Counted from the stretch's first letter, positions 34,494-43,231 are shown. The stretch: 48,261 nt of DNA from JACJYE01 sp964432875 (GCA_964432875.1 CAYSPJ010000025.1:1-48261); one strand, 5' to 3'. A program made the numbers and translations. The notes: generated by a model not told the origin, from the sequence alone.

Positions 34494-36290
34494 TTGAAAG
34501 ACCTGGCCTACATCAATAAATATTTTTACCGCTACCGCGGGCGCTTACTGTTGGGCATCATTTTCGTGTCGCTCTCCAACTATTTTCGGGTATTGCAGCC
34601 CCAGATGATCCGGGAGGCGCTGGATCTGGTGGTAGAAAATATCAGCCTATACGGCCTCTCCCAGGGTTTTAGCCTCCAGCCCGAGTTGTTCAAGGTGCTC
34701 GGTAAAACCCTTCTTTACTTCGGCCTTTTAGTGCTGCTGCTAGCCCTGCTCATGGGGGTTTTCATGTATTTGATGCGTCAGACCATCGTGGTGATGTCAC
34801 GCCTTATCGAGTACGACATGAAAAAGGAGCTCTTTGCCCATTACGAGAAACTGGACCTGGCATTTTACAAGCGCAACAATACCGGCGACCTCATGTCGCG
34901 CATCACCGAAGACGTCTCCAAAGTGAGGGAGTACCTCGGGCCGGCAGTCTTGTACGGGATCAACCTGGTCACGCTCTTCGTCCTGACCATATACTTCATG
35001 CTCAGCGTGAGCGTAGAGCTGACGCTGTACGCCATTTTGCCGCTGCCGCTGCTATCCGTTTCCATCTACTACGTCAGCACTTTAATCCACAAGAAAAGCG
35101 AAGCCATCCAACGGCAATTGGCGGTGCTGAACAGCAGCGCGCAAGAGGTTTATTCCGGCATACGGGTGGTCAAATCTTATGTACAGGAAGGGGCGATGGG
35201 GCGTTTTTTTGCCGGGCTGAGTGAAGACTATCGGCAAAAGTCGCTATCGCTGGCCAAAGTCGATGCTTTTTTCTATCCACTAATGATCCTGCTCATCGGC
35301 GCCAGTACGGTCATCACGGTCTATGTAGGCGGTTTGTTGGTGGTCAAAGGCAGCCTCAGCGCGGGTAATATCGCCGAGTTCGTCATCTACGTCAACATGC
35401 TTACCTGGCCGGTGACTGCCATTGGCTGGATTGCCTCGATTGTGCAGCAGGCCGCCGCTTCGCAAAAGCGCATCAACGAATTTTTGAGCACCAAGCCCCA
35501 GATCGCCGATGCTGGCGGCCCGCAGGCCGCTGCGCCCCTGAAAGGCGAAGTTGAATTTGAGCAGGTGTCCTTTACTTACCCTGATACGGGCATACGGGCC
35601 CTGAAAGATATCAGCTTCCGCTTGGAACCCGGCCAAAAGATGGCCATTATCGGCCGCACTGGCTCGGGCAAGACTTCGGTGGCAGATTTGCTGGTGCGCA
35701 TGTATGACGTGACGCAAGGGGCGATCCGCATTGACGGGCAAAACATCCAAGAGCACTCCTTAGCCAACCTGCGTCAGCGCATTGGTTACGTACCCCAGGA
35801 TATGTTCCTTTTTTCAGACAGCATCGCCGGGAATATCGCCTTCGGGCGCCCCGATGCCAGCCGAGAGCAGATTGAGGAATACGCCCGCCATGCCGCCATC
35901 TACGACGAAATCGCTAGCTTTCCCCGAGGTTTCGATACCTTGGTAGGTGAGCGTGGCGTCACGCTTTCTGGCGGGCAAAAACAGCGCATCTCTATCGCCC
36001 GTGCTTTTGTGAAAGAGCCCGATATCGTCATCCTCGACGACTGCCTCTCCGCCGTGGATACCAAGACAGAGAAAACTATTCTGGGCCACCTCTCCGGTGC
36101 CCTGGCCGATAAAACGGCCATTATCATCACCCACCGCATTTATGCCTTGTTGCAATTTGACAAAATCATCGTGCTGGAAGACGGCCTGATCGCTGAGGAA
36201 GGTACCCACGATGAGTTGCTGTTGCACAAAGGGTATTACTACGACCTCTTCGAAAAACAGCGCCTCGAAGAGGCAGAGGTGGTAGAATGA
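34494..36290 (+). CDS. ABC exporter half-transporter with Asp in place of the catalytic Glu
   Basis: 598 residues from a TTG codon (34494, LKDLAYINKYFYRYRG; no ATG or GTG fits better). An ABC transmembrane domain with six helices is followed by an ATPase domain with Walker A IGRTGSGKTS, signature LSGGQKQRIS, Walker B VILDDCLSAVD and H-loop ITHRI. The residue after Walker B is Asp (LDD) rather than Glu, the pattern of degenerate sites in heterodimeric exporters such as BmrC/TM287-type and of MdlA/YheI-like proteins. No partner half is adjacent; the exporter at 1743-3554 has the normal Glu. It may pair with a distant subunit or act slowly as a homodimer. Substrate unknown. A terminator lies about 90 nt downstream. 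Confidence 0.9.
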   Translation: MKDLAYINKYFYRYRGRLLLGIIFVSLSNYFRVLQPQMIREALDLVVENISLYGLSQGFSLQPELFKVLGKTLLYFGLLVLLLALLMGVFMYLMRQTIVVMSRLIEYDMKKELFAHYEKLDLAFYKRNNTGDLMSRITEDVSKVREYLGPAVLYGINLVTLFVLTIYFMLSVSVELTLYAILPLPLLSVSIYYVSTLIHKKSEAIQRQLAVLNSSAQEVYSGIRVVKSYVQEGAMGRFFAGLSEDYRQKSLSLAKVDAFFYPLMILLIGASTVITVYVGGLLVVKGSLSAGNIAEFVIYVNMLTWPVTAIGWIASIVQQAAASQKRINEFLSTKPQIADAGGPQAAAPLKGEVEFEQVSFTYPDTGIRALKDISFRLEPGQKMAIIGRTGSGKTSVADLLVRMYDVTQGAIRIDGQNIQEHSLANLRQRIGYVPQDMFLFSDSIAGNIAFGRPDASREQIEEYARHAAIYDEIASFPRGFDTLVGERGVTLSGGQKQRISIARAFVKEPDIVILDDCLSAVDTKTEKTILGHLSGALADKTAIIITHRIYALLQFDKIIVLEDGLIAEEGTHDELLLHKGYYYDLFEKQRLEEAEVVE

Positions 36291-36382
36291 GCACAGGTAG
36301 CGCATCGGGCAGGATTTGAAAATTAAACTTGACTTGTTCGATTTTTTTTCGTATATTAGCGGGTATCCAAGAATCAGATGGA

Positions 36383-36410
36383 AACAAGGCTTTTAAAAGC
36401 CGTGTTTTTT
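36383..36410 (+). terminator. Intrinsic terminator after the second ABC exporter
   Basis: AACAAGGCTTTT (36383-36394) pairs with AAAAGCCGTGTT (36395-36406) with one mismatch, followed by a T-run to 36410. The stem has practically no loop in the DNA, so the RNA hairpin would open its A/T centre. Confidence 0.7.
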
Positions 36411-36526
36411 CCCCAGTGCTGGCTTGATGCTGGCAACACCCAAATCGCGAACGCTTATTCCCCGCCTTTTCGGAGATTTTTGGCCAAAGTCTTAGGGATG
36501 TTATTAACTAACCAAAAGATATAGCC

Positions 36527-37147
36527 ATGAAAAACTTACTGTCAAGATTCAGCGCCCTATTGTTGCTATCCGCCTTGGTAGCGGCTAGTTGTGAGCAAGC
36601 CGATCAACTGCCTGATTTGGGGCAAAATCCAAACTTCATCGTCGACTACAGTGAAATGGCTCCCCACCCCGGTGGTATCTGCGAGCTTCCCCCCTGTGCC
36701 ATCGCTATCGCTCAGGCAGAAGTACGCCTTTTAGAAACAGCCGAGGACCACTGTGGCAGGCTGGTCATCGCCGTGCCATGCTGCGACCAGGGGATGCCAG
36801 TGATGGCTGCTTTACAATACGAGACTATGTGCGCGGCCAAAATACCATCCTACTTGCCTGATACCCAAGCCCTGCCCCTGGAGGCTAATAGCTATGGCAT
36901 AGAAGTGCGCCGTTCGGACTGCTATGCCGGCGGCACCAGCCTGGAAGTGGTCTTCCTCGAGACTGGTACGCCCCTGCCCATTGGCCCCTTCTTGTTCTAT
37001 TGGTGGATAGACGGAGAATACGCCGGCGCTAATATCCGCCTGGAATGTGCCCAGGGTAAAGTAGCCTGGCTGCTCCTCATCAACGCCTGGGAAGGTGATA
37101 AGTATTTCTACGAACTGCCCCTGCACGATATTACGGTGGAGAAGTAG
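36527..37147 (+). CDS. Lipoprotein, cysteine-rich, unknown function
   Basis: 206 residues with a lipoprotein signal peptide (MKNLLSRFSALLLLSALVAASC; lipobox VAASC at residues 18-22). The mature protein has seven or more cysteines (ICELPPCAIAI, DHCGRL, VPCCDQ, ETMCAAK, SDCYAGG, LECAQGK), likely in disulphides, and a beta-rich C-terminal part with PIGPFLFYWWIDGEY resembling an immunoglobulin-like 'structural' strand pair. It is probably at the outer membrane or surface. No family recognised. It is monocistronic between an upstream terminator (36383-36410) and a strong 15-bp hairpin downstream (37164-37200). Confidence 0.8.
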   Translation: MKNLLSRFSALLLLSALVAASCEQADQLPDLGQNPNFIVDYSEMAPHPGGICELPPCAIAIAQAEVRLLETAEDHCGRLVIAVPCCDQGMPVMAALQYETMCAAKIPSYLPDTQALPLEANSYGIEVRRSDCYAGGTSLEVVFLETGTPLPIGPFLFYWWIDGEYAGANIRLECAQGKVAWLLLINAWEGDKYFYELPLHDITVEK

Positions 37148-37163
37148 CCCAGGAATGTCAGGA

Positions 37164-37200
37164 AGCAGGAAGGGGCGCTGTACTTGCGCCCCTTCCTGCT
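37164..37200. terminator. Strong hairpin terminator
   Basis: A perfect 15-bp GC-rich stem (AGCAGGAAGGGGCGC at 37164-37178, complement at 37186-37200) with a 7-nt loop, 16 nt after the lipoprotein stop codon. Only a short pyrimidine tract follows. Confidence 0.75.
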
Positions 37201-37249
37201 CTTCTGCCTATAAAACCAGCAGCATTCTGGTATAACCTCCAAGCTTGCT

Positions 37250-37257
37250 TATCTTTG
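37250..37257 (+). promoter_or_regulatory. -7 promoter element TATCTTTG before hldD
   Basis: Perfect TAnnTTTG match 13 nt before the ATG at 37271, followed by an A-rich leader. Confidence 0.55.
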
Positions 37258-37270
37258 CTGGAAAAAAAAT

Positions 37271-38236
37271 ATGATAGTAGTAACCGGAGCGGTGGGCTTT
37301 ATCGGGAGTTGCCTGATTAAAAAGCTGAACGATGAAGGCCATAGTGGCATCATCGCTGTAGATGAGTTTAGCCATGAAGCCAAGAACCGCAACCTCGAGG
37401 GTAAGCAGATTGCCGAGCGCATCCACCGCAACGACTTCCCGGGCTGGCTCTGGGAAAAGCACGATCAGGTAGATGCCATCTTTCATATTGGAGCGCGCAC
37501 GGATACCACCGAAAAGGATTGGGATATCTTCCAGGAGCTCAACCTGGACTACAGCAAAGCGCTCTGGGAGCTATGCGCTCAGCATGGCATCCCTTTTATT
37601 TATGCCTCTAGCGCCGCCACGTATGGGCTGGGCGAGCTGGGTTATGAGGACGATCACGAAGTAGTGAGCCGCCTGCACCCCCTCAACCCTTACGGAGATT
37701 CGAAAAATTTGTTTGACCAGTGGGCTTTGCAGCAAGAGCAGCAACCACCCCAGTGGTACGGACTGAAATTTTTCAACGTTTATGGCCCCAATGAATACCA
37801 CAAAGGGCGCATGGCTTCGGTCATTTTCCATACGGCCCGCCAGATCAAGGCCACGGGGGGCATGAAGCTCTTCCGCTCCCACCGCCCCGACTATGCCGAC
37901 GGCCAGCAGAGCCGCGACTTCGTCTATATCAAAGATGTCATTGAGGTGATAAACTGGCTGTGGCAGCACCGGCCAGCCAACGGCTTATACAACCTTGGTA
38001 CTGGCCAGGCCCGCTCTTTCCAGGACCTGGCAGAAAACACTTTCCGGGCCATGGGGCTACAGCCCAATATCCAATATGTCGATACCCCGGAAGACATCCG
38101 CGATACGTATCAGTACTTTACCCAAGCCAATATGGCCAAGCTGCGCGAGGCTGGCTACGAGGCACCTTTTTATTCGCTGGAGGCGGGTATTGAGGACTAT
38201 GTGCGGGAGTATTTACGGGAAGAGCGCATCTATTAG
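37271..38236 (+). CDS. hldD: ADP-L-glycero-D-manno-heptose 6-epimerase
   Basis: 321 residues, an extended short-chain dehydrogenase/reductase. The NADP-binding motif is VTGAVGFIGS at the N-terminus; the substrate-binding signature FFNVYGPNEYHKGRMASV, the catalytic YGDSKNLFD (Tyr and Lys of the YxxxK type) and FRSHRPDYADGQQSRDFVYIKDV match HldD/RfaD closely. It inverts the 6'' centre of ADP-D-glycero-D-manno-heptose to make the ADP-L-heptose used in the LPS inner core. No other heptose genes are in the window, so the pathway is dispersed. It is preceded by a perfect TATCTTTG element and is followed by a palindrome shared with 21966-22038, before the convergent histidine kinase gene. Confidence 0.95.
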   Translation: MIVVTGAVGFIGSCLIKKLNDEGHSGIIAVDEFSHEAKNRNLEGKQIAERIHRNDFPGWLWEKHDQVDAIFHIGARTDTTEKDWDIFQELNLDYSKALWELCAQHGIPFIYASSAATYGLGELGYEDDHEVVSRLHPLNPYGDSKNLFDQWALQQEQQPPQWYGLKFFNVYGPNEYHKGRMASVIFHTARQIKATGGMKLFRSHRPDYADGQQSRDFVYIKDVIEVINWLWQHRPANGLYNLGTGQARSFQDLAENTFRAMGLQPNIQYVDTPEDIRDTYQYFTQANMAKLREAGYEAPFYSLEAGIEDYVREYLREERIY

Positions 38237-38290
38237 GCTTGTTGCGATGGGATTTGCCTGGAGGCTTTCTTTGTGTAGCTGCTCCCATCG
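38236..38290. repeat. Dispersed 16-bp repeat forming a hairpin between convergent genes
   Basis: GGCTTGTTGCGATGGG (38236-38251) is identical to the reverse complement of 22023-22038. CGATGGGA (38245-38252) also pairs with TCCCATCG (38283-38290), giving a hairpin between the stops of hldD and the histidine kinase. It may serve as a bidirectional terminator. Confidence 0.65.
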
Positions 38291-38307
38291 GTTTGGTGCT
38301 CGTGCCG

Positions 38308-41300
38308 CTAGGGAGCATTAAGCTCTCCATCTCCTATCAAAGGCAATGCCATAAAGAAAGCCGTGCCCTGGCCTTCAACTGTTTCAAAATAGAGTTGGCC
38401 GCCAGCCATCTCCACGATGTCGCGGCACATGGCTAGCCCCAGGCCCATGCCCGAGGATTTGGTGGTGAAATTGGGCTGGAAGACCTTGTCGCGTAAGGCT
38501 TCGGGTATGCCAGCGCCATTGTCCCGTACGGCGAGCAAGGCGAGCTGCCTCTGGCGTTGAAGCTCCAGGCTAATCAGCCCACTACGATCCTCGGGGATGG
38601 CCTGGAGGGCGTTTTTCACCAGGTTGTTCAGCACCCGGATGAGTTGATTTTTGTCGGCAAATACCAGCAAGCTATCTGTGGGCAGTTGCAGGCTGAAGCG
38701 GGTTTGGAGCTCCTGCTGCCCGGCAAAGAGGTTATAAACCGAAGTGGCGATTTCATTGAGGGCCAGCGTTTCGTTTTGGGCTTGGGGCATTTTAGCAAAA
38801 TCTGAGAAAGCCGAAGCGATGCGGGCCAGCCCATCGATTTGTTCAACCAGGGTTTTGGCTACCCGTTCGATCATGCTGCGGGCGCGATCCGGGTCAGAGC
38901 GTTGTACCTGTTGGAGGTATTGGATGCTGAGCTTCATGGGCGTCAGCGGGTTTTTGATTTCGTGGGCTACTTGTTTAGCCATTTCGCGCCAGGCACCCTC
39001 GCGCTCCGATTGGCGCAGCTTAGCGGTACTTTCTTCCAGTTTGGCCGCCATGTGGTTGTACTCAGCTACCAGGCGGCCGATCTCGTCCTGGCTATCCCAT
39101 TGGAGGGGTTCGTTTTTGCCGAGTTGAAAACTGCGCAGCTTTTCGCCGATGGCCATCAGGGGGCGGGCAATGGAATTGGCTACGGCAATGGCCAGCGCGC
39201 CGGCAATCAGCAGCAGGAAGACGTAGAGGTTGAGCAGAGCGCCTATAAATTCCACCACCTGCTGCTGCAGCCTCCGGTCGCCGGCGGTATAAGGGATTTG
39301 CAAAGCCCAGGCCATCTTGCCGTCGCTGCCGGGTAAAGCCAGATAAGCGGCGAGAAAAGGCAGCCTGCCAGCCTGTTCGCGCAGTACCATTGGCTTGAAG
39401 TTGTTTTGCCGAAAGGCCGCCAATACTTCGGGCCTGATGCGAGGCGCATAGTAGCCCTGTTCAAACAAGAAAGGTGCGGAACTGGCATGGAGCTGGCCGT
39501 CGGTGAGGCTGAAAAGCGATAAGTCAGCCTGATACAGCTCTGCCAGCGGGGCGAGCTGCCCGTCGGCATCGGCTTGTATGCCCTGCTGTTGCAGGTTGCG
39601 GGCAAGCTTGCCGACCATGTCAAAGAGCTGCTCCTGGTGGTTGGCAGCAAAAAGGTTTTGAAAATAGCTGACCGTAATGAGGCCGATTAGCAAAAAAGCG
39701 CCCAGCGATAAACCGATAATGGCAAACTGGATGCGATGGCGCAGGGAAGGGGTACCCCAAAAGGCCAGCCCGGCCGTAAAAGGGAAGAACCTCCTGCGCC
39801 GGTTCAGCTCCAATAGGGCAACGCTGGCAGTCATGAGCAAGGCAAAAAGGTATGAAAACAAAGACAAGGGCTTGATGTAGCCACCCAGGTCCTCTTTGAC
39901 GACGATGCCGTAGGCTTCAGGGGCTGGCTGGTAGTACAAAAGCGCCAATTGGCTGCTTAGGCGTTCTTTCCAGGCTTCGCCCTGCGGCCAGTTGGCTGGG
40001 GCCAGCCAGTGGCGTTCAAACTGCCCGCGTTGTGGCAGCGCCATACCCTGGAAATAGACGAGATAATCAAAGGGGTAGCGCTGCGTCACCCCCGGCGGCA
40101 ACAGCTCGTGCAAAATGCGTTCGGTGCGGCGGGGGGTTGGGCGGAAAGCGATTAGCAAGTTTTGGCTATCCAGAGCAGGGGTCAAGGCATACCAATAATA
40201 GCCATGGTTGGGGGGCAGTAGGCGCGGGTCCTGAGTGGCGGGGAGTGGGGAGGTGCCATTTACTTTGGCGAAAAGAGCTTGCGCCAGTTCCTCCCTGGGG
40301 TTTGCAGGCTGGCGGGCTAGGGGCAGAAAGGCCTCCGCCTGATAGTTTTTAGCCAGATAAGGGGAATACTGCGGCAGGGCCCGGGCCAATTCGGCGGCGG
40401 CATCGCCCTTCATCAGGCTTTGGAGCAGGAGGTGGTCGGCTTGCAGGCTGATACCCAGTGCTTGCAGCTCGGCTTCGGCCAGGCTATCGCGGGCCAGGGC
40501 CAGGCTTTGAGCAAACGCCAGCCGCTCCGAGCGGCTTTGGTCCAGGTTGTATTTGAAGAGGAATGCCGTGCCGAAAGCGGCCAACACGGCCAGCCAAAGC
40601 ACCAGCCAGGCCAGGCTGGGCTGCGCCCGGTCCAGAAACAGATCGAGCAAGGCCAGGAAAAGCAGCAACATCAGGGTGAAAGGCAATAAGCCCAGGCTGG
40701 TGGGCAAAGCCGCCAGCGCCGCTATGCCGACGGCTGCGGCCAGCGCTGCGCCTTGGGCCAGCAGCCGTCGGCTGGCCGGCAATCGCATACCAGCAATGCC
40801 TTTACCAATCCAGAGGCTATATAGCAACAAGGCAATCAATAAAACCACCAGGCTGGCGATGCCAGTCAAGCTAAGTGCACTAAGGTTGAAAATATTTTTG
40901 AAATCGAACGGTAGGCCGGATTGCCGCACCAGGCTTTCCATGGCCCCATCGATAATCAGTAAAAAGAGGCCGATGCTGAGGTAGCCCAGCATAGCCAGGG
41001 CAGCTTTGGAGGGGAGGGCAGCAGGGCGTACCGGCCAATTGCGTTGCGCAAAGCTCAACAGCCAAAGCAGCAGCAGGGTGCTCAAACTCAATTGGGCTAA
41101 GCTGCCCGCACCAGCCGGGGTGCTGAATAAAGCTTGTAAGTAAGCAGGCTGATGGAAGGATATCGCCCCCGCGCCCAGCCAAACAGCGCCCGCGCCCGCC
41201 AAAGCGAGCCCCAAACCCGCCAGCGGGTGCCACCGGCGGGCTACCCACTGCCCCCCTTGCCCCAATAGCCGGATGAAGCCTAGCGCTGCCAATAGGTAGA

Positions 41301-41865
41301 GTGCGAAAAGCAGCCATGGCCAAGGGCCAGAGTGCGCTATAGCTACCGCATAAAAAGCGGTAGCGCCATCGCGGTAGCGGATAGGGTAGGGGGTGGGCAA
41401 TTGCTGAAAGCGGGCAGCCTGCCCGGCAATAGCATCCAGGGGGATGCCAGCAACCGCTAACTGTTGAGCAGGACGAGGGTGGGCTAGCAACAGGTAAGCG
41501 CGGTCGTTTTCCTGGAAAAAAGCCGGCTGGCGATGCTGCAGCCGGCCCAGGAGCGAATCCGGGAGCAAGAGCTGGTTTTCAGTCCAAAAGGTCAAGCTGT
41601 CTTCCTGGTAGAGCCAATATGCTGTTGCCGCCCCGATGATGCTGTTGGCTTGGGGGTGGGCAAAGGTTTGCTGGCTCAGCCCCAGCCACAGGCTATCCTC
41701 GGCCAACTTGGCCCGGGCCTCCTCCAGGCTGGCTTGGAAACGCGCTTCGATGCCGGCGGCCTGCCGGGGGGATAAATCCCATATTCCGCTCAGGCTACGG
41801 GCGGCCAGCAGCAATAGTATCGCTCCCAAAGCTAGCAGGTTCCAAGGTAATCGCCGCTTGTACAT
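38308..41865 (-). CDS. NtrY-like membrane sensor histidine kinase
   Basis: 1185 residues, much longer than a usual sensor kinase. The N-terminal two thirds alternate membrane helices with extracytoplasmic parts: a first helix (NLLALGAILLLLAARSL), a sensing region, a bundle of about seven helices (about 180-430) and a second sensor region (about 440-640). More helices (SLFSYLFALLMTASVALLEL; FAIIGLSLGAFLLIGLI) precede a CHASE-like segment, a last helix and a HAMP domain (about 885-935). The kinase core has H-box VAHEIKNPLTPMKLS (phosphorylated His968), N-box NNLVKNAL, and ATP-binding DNGAGIP and GMGLGLA. H-box and HAMP resemble NtrY. No response regulator is adjacent, so the partner is elsewhere. 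Signal unknown. Confidence 0.9.
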   Translation of the reverse strand: MYKRRLPWNLLALGAILLLLAARSLSGIWDLSPRQAAGIEARFQASLEEARAKLAEDSLWLGLSQQTFAHPQANSIIGAATAYWLYQEDSLTFWTENQLLLPDSLLGRLQHRQPAFFQENDRAYLLLAHPRPAQQLAVAGIPLDAIAGQAARFQQLPTPYPIRYRDGATAFYAVAIAHSGPWPWLLFALYLLAALGFIRLLGQGGQWVARRWHPLAGLGLALAGAGAVWLGAGAISFHQPAYLQALFSTPAGAGSLAQLSLSTLLLLWLLSFAQRNWPVRPAALPSKAALAMLGYLSIGLFLLIIDGAMESLVRQSGLPFDFKNIFNLSALSLTGIASLVVLLIALLLYSLWIGKGIAGMRLPASRRLLAQGAALAAAVGIAALAALPTSLGLLPFTLMLLLFLALLDLFLDRAQPSLAWLVLWLAVLAAFGTAFLFKYNLDQSRSERLAFAQSLALARDSLAEAELQALGISLQADHLLLQSLMKGDAAAELARALPQYSPYLAKNYQAEAFLPLARQPANPREELAQALFAKVNGTSPLPATQDPRLLPPNHGYYWYALTPALDSQNLLIAFRPTPRRTERILHELLPPGVTQRYPFDYLVYFQGMALPQRGQFERHWLAPANWPQGEAWKERLSSQLALLYYQPAPEAYGIVVKEDLGGYIKPLSLFSYLFALLMTASVALLELNRRRRFFPFTAGLAFWGTPSLRHRIQFAIIGLSLGAFLLIGLITVSYFQNLFAANHQEQLFDMVGKLARNLQQQGIQADADGQLAPLAELYQADLSLFSLTDGQLHASSAPFLFEQGYYAPRIRPEVLAAFRQNNFKPMVLREQAGRLPFLAAYLALPGSDGKMAWALQIPYTAGDRRLQQQVVEFIGALLNLYVFLLLIAGALAIAVANSIARPLMAIGEKLRSFQLGKNEPLQWDSQDEIGRLVAEYNHMAAKLEESTAKLRQSEREGAWREMAKQVAHEIKNPLTPMKLSIQYLQQVQRSDPDRARSMIERVAKTLVEQIDGLARIASAFSDFAKMPQAQNETLALNEIATSVYNLFAGQQELQTRFSLQLPTDSLLVFADKNQLIRVLNNLVKNALQAIPEDRSGLISLELQRQRQLALLAVRDNGAGIPEALRDKVFQPNFTTKSSGMGLGLAMCRDIVEMAGGQLYFETVEGQGTAFFMALPLIGDGELNAP

Positions 41866-41970
41866 GCTATACGCATACGGGAAAACGGGAAGATAGTTTC
41901 TTCTCGGGTGCCTTCTTTTATGGCAGGCGCAGGGTCATATCGCCTATTGTGGAAGTTTGCCGGGCCTCAG

Positions 41971-42175
41971 TGCCTCGGTTTCAGGCAGGGCCGATTGGTT
42001 CTAGTGGTATAAAGCGCAACATGCAAAATACCAAATGTAAAAGGTAAAAGTGGCACACAGCGGGCTGCATCACGGGGTCAATTTTGCAATTTAAATTTCG
42101 CGGTTTTGTGTTTTGCGGTTCAAAAATTGATGCAATAATTGGCTTTATTAGAACCAATCGTGCCTCGGTTTCAGG
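41971..42175. repeat. MITE-like AT-rich segment with inverted ends and flanking direct repeats
   Basis: Terminal inverted repeats CGATTGGTTCTA (41992-42003) and TAGAACCAATCG (42149-42160) are perfect complements. The direct repeat TGCCTCGGTTTCAGG lies on each side (41971-41985 and 42161-42175), directly at the right end but 6 nt off on the left. The 169-bp interior is AT-rich, unlike its surroundings, and has no reading frame. Confidence 0.65.
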
Positions 42176-42201
42176 GGGGAGCTTCGCTCCATGCCCCCCT
42201 G
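42172..42201 (-). terminator. Hairpin terminator after the NYN-cold-shock gene
   Basis: CAGGGGGG...CCCCCCTG arms (42172-42179 and 42194-42201) enclose an inner GGAGC/GCTCC stem with a TTC loop. It lies 4 nt past the stop codon at 42206-42208. Confidence 0.65.
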
Positions 42202-42205
42202 CCCA

Positions 42206-43141
42206 TCATTCAATCAAGCTCACTTCTACGGCGATATGTTGGTTAGTCTCCTCGTTTTTGTCGATGCGGAAAGAGACCGTATCACCAATGAGGAGGTCGT
42301 TGAAATCCACGTTTTGTAGTTCGGAGTAGTGGAAGAAGAGGTTGTTGGGGGGGAAGCTGATAAAGCCATAGCCATCTTTGAGGGAGAGGATGGTGCTAGT
42401 CAGCAGGCTCGATTCATCAATAGCGGCTGGTATGAGGTCGTCTTTGCTGGATTCGTTGACGGGGTCGGGGCGGAAGACGAAGAGGTTATCTACCAAATGG
42501 TGGTCTTTACCCTTTTTGTTGTCGATCAGCTCGTGCATAGCCATGGGATAGGTCACTTCTTCAAGCAGGTCTTGGGAGGTACGGGTCGTGCGGTTATTGC
42601 CAAAGTCATCAACGAACTCAAAATCCCAGGCGAGGATCATCACGCGGATGCCGAGAGAATTGAGTTTGCGGGCCAGGGGTACGTAGTCGCTATCGGAAGC
42701 GATGAGCACGACGACGTCGAAGCGCTTGAACAGAGCCAGCTCGAAGACTTCGAGGGCCAGCCAGACGTCAACGCCCTTTTCGGCTTTGCGGCCGGAGAAG
42801 GTACGTAGCGGCAAGTAGTGGGTCGTAACGCCCTCCGACATGAGGATGTCTTCAAAGACCCGTTCGTAGTATAGCTGTTTGTTTTTGGCGCTGGCTTCGG
42901 AGGCGCTCAGGCGGCCGCGGAAGTAATGCGCATCCACGATTTGGAAATGGCGGGGGTGGCTGCCGTCGCCTTCCAGCTCGGCTATTTTCTGGCGGATGAA
43001 ATCGTGCAGGCCTTTGATGCTGATGCGGCTCTTGCGCTCGTGCACGTAGTTGTAATAATTACTAACGTGGTAGAAGTAGTTGCCGTCGTAAAATACGGCT
43101 ATTTTGGTAAGTTGGGTATTATTGGTATTTCCTATTCTCAC
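42206..43141 (-). CDS. NYN domain (predicted RNase) fused to a cold-shock domain
   Basis: 311 residues. The N-terminal 200 residues are an NYN/LabA-type PIN-like domain: KIAVFYDGNYFY with the first acidic residue, EKGVDVWLALE, and VVLIASDSDYVPLARKL with the paired acidic residues, so the metal-binding site of a predicted ribonuclease is complete. A linker (about 205-245) leads to a C-terminal cold-shock-like fold (about 248-311: STILSLKDGYGFISF, LFFHYSEL, LLIGDTVSFRI) that would bind single-stranded RNA or DNA. The arrangement suggests an RNA-binding nuclease acting in the cytoplasm; target unknown. A perfect TATCTTTG promoter lies 25 nt upstream, divergent from that of the M14 peptidase gene. 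A hairpin follows the stop. Confidence 0.88.
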   Translation of the reverse strand: MRIGNTNNTQLTKIAVFYDGNYFYHVSNYYNYVHERKSRISIKGLHDFIRQKIAELEGDGSHPRHFQIVDAHYFRGRLSASEASAKNKQLYYERVFEDILMSEGVTTHYLPLRTFSGRKAEKGVDVWLALEVFELALFKRFDVVVLIASDSDYVPLARKLNSLGIRVMILAWDFEFVDDFGNNRTTRTSQDLLEEVTYPMAMHELIDNKKGKDHHLVDNLFVFRPDPVNESSKDDLIPAAIDESSLLTSTILSLKDGYGFISFPPNNLFFHYSELQNVDFNDLLIGDTVSFRIDKNEETNQHIAVEVSLIE

Positions 43142-43166
43142 AATTTAGCATTTTTATTTCAAGAGG

Positions 43167-43174
43167 CAAAGATA
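43167..43174 (-). promoter_or_regulatory. -7 promoter element TATCTTTG (NYN gene)
   Basis: Minus strand TATCTTTG, 25 nt before the NYN start, one of two back-to-back promoters with 42 nt between the elements. Confidence 0.55.
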
Positions 43175-43216
43175 CAAAAAGCGCTGCCGATTCCAGAGGC
43201 AGGGAGAGGAATTGCG

Positions 43217-43224
43217 TATCTTTG
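43217..43224 (+). promoter_or_regulatory. -7 promoter element TATCTTTG (M14 peptidase gene)
   Basis: Plus strand TATCTTTG, 7 nt before the ATG at 43232 and 16 nt before the ATG at 43241. It rules out the far longer open frame that begins at 42926. Confidence 0.6.
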
Positions 43225-43231
43225 CCAAAAC

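Larger units (their letters stand above)
41866..42205. other. Intergenic region with a MITE-like insert, no gene
   Basis: 340 nt with no gene. It contains an AT-rich segment (41992-42160) bounded by 12-bp inverted repeats and flanked by 15-bp direct repeats, and a hairpin (42172-42201) directly after the NYN gene. Confidence 0.6.

Noticed and set aside
42926..43231. Upstream extension of the M14 peptidase frame
   Set aside because: It overlaps the NYN gene and lies upstream of the TATCTTTG promoter; the signal peptide and lipobox begin at 43232 or 43241.
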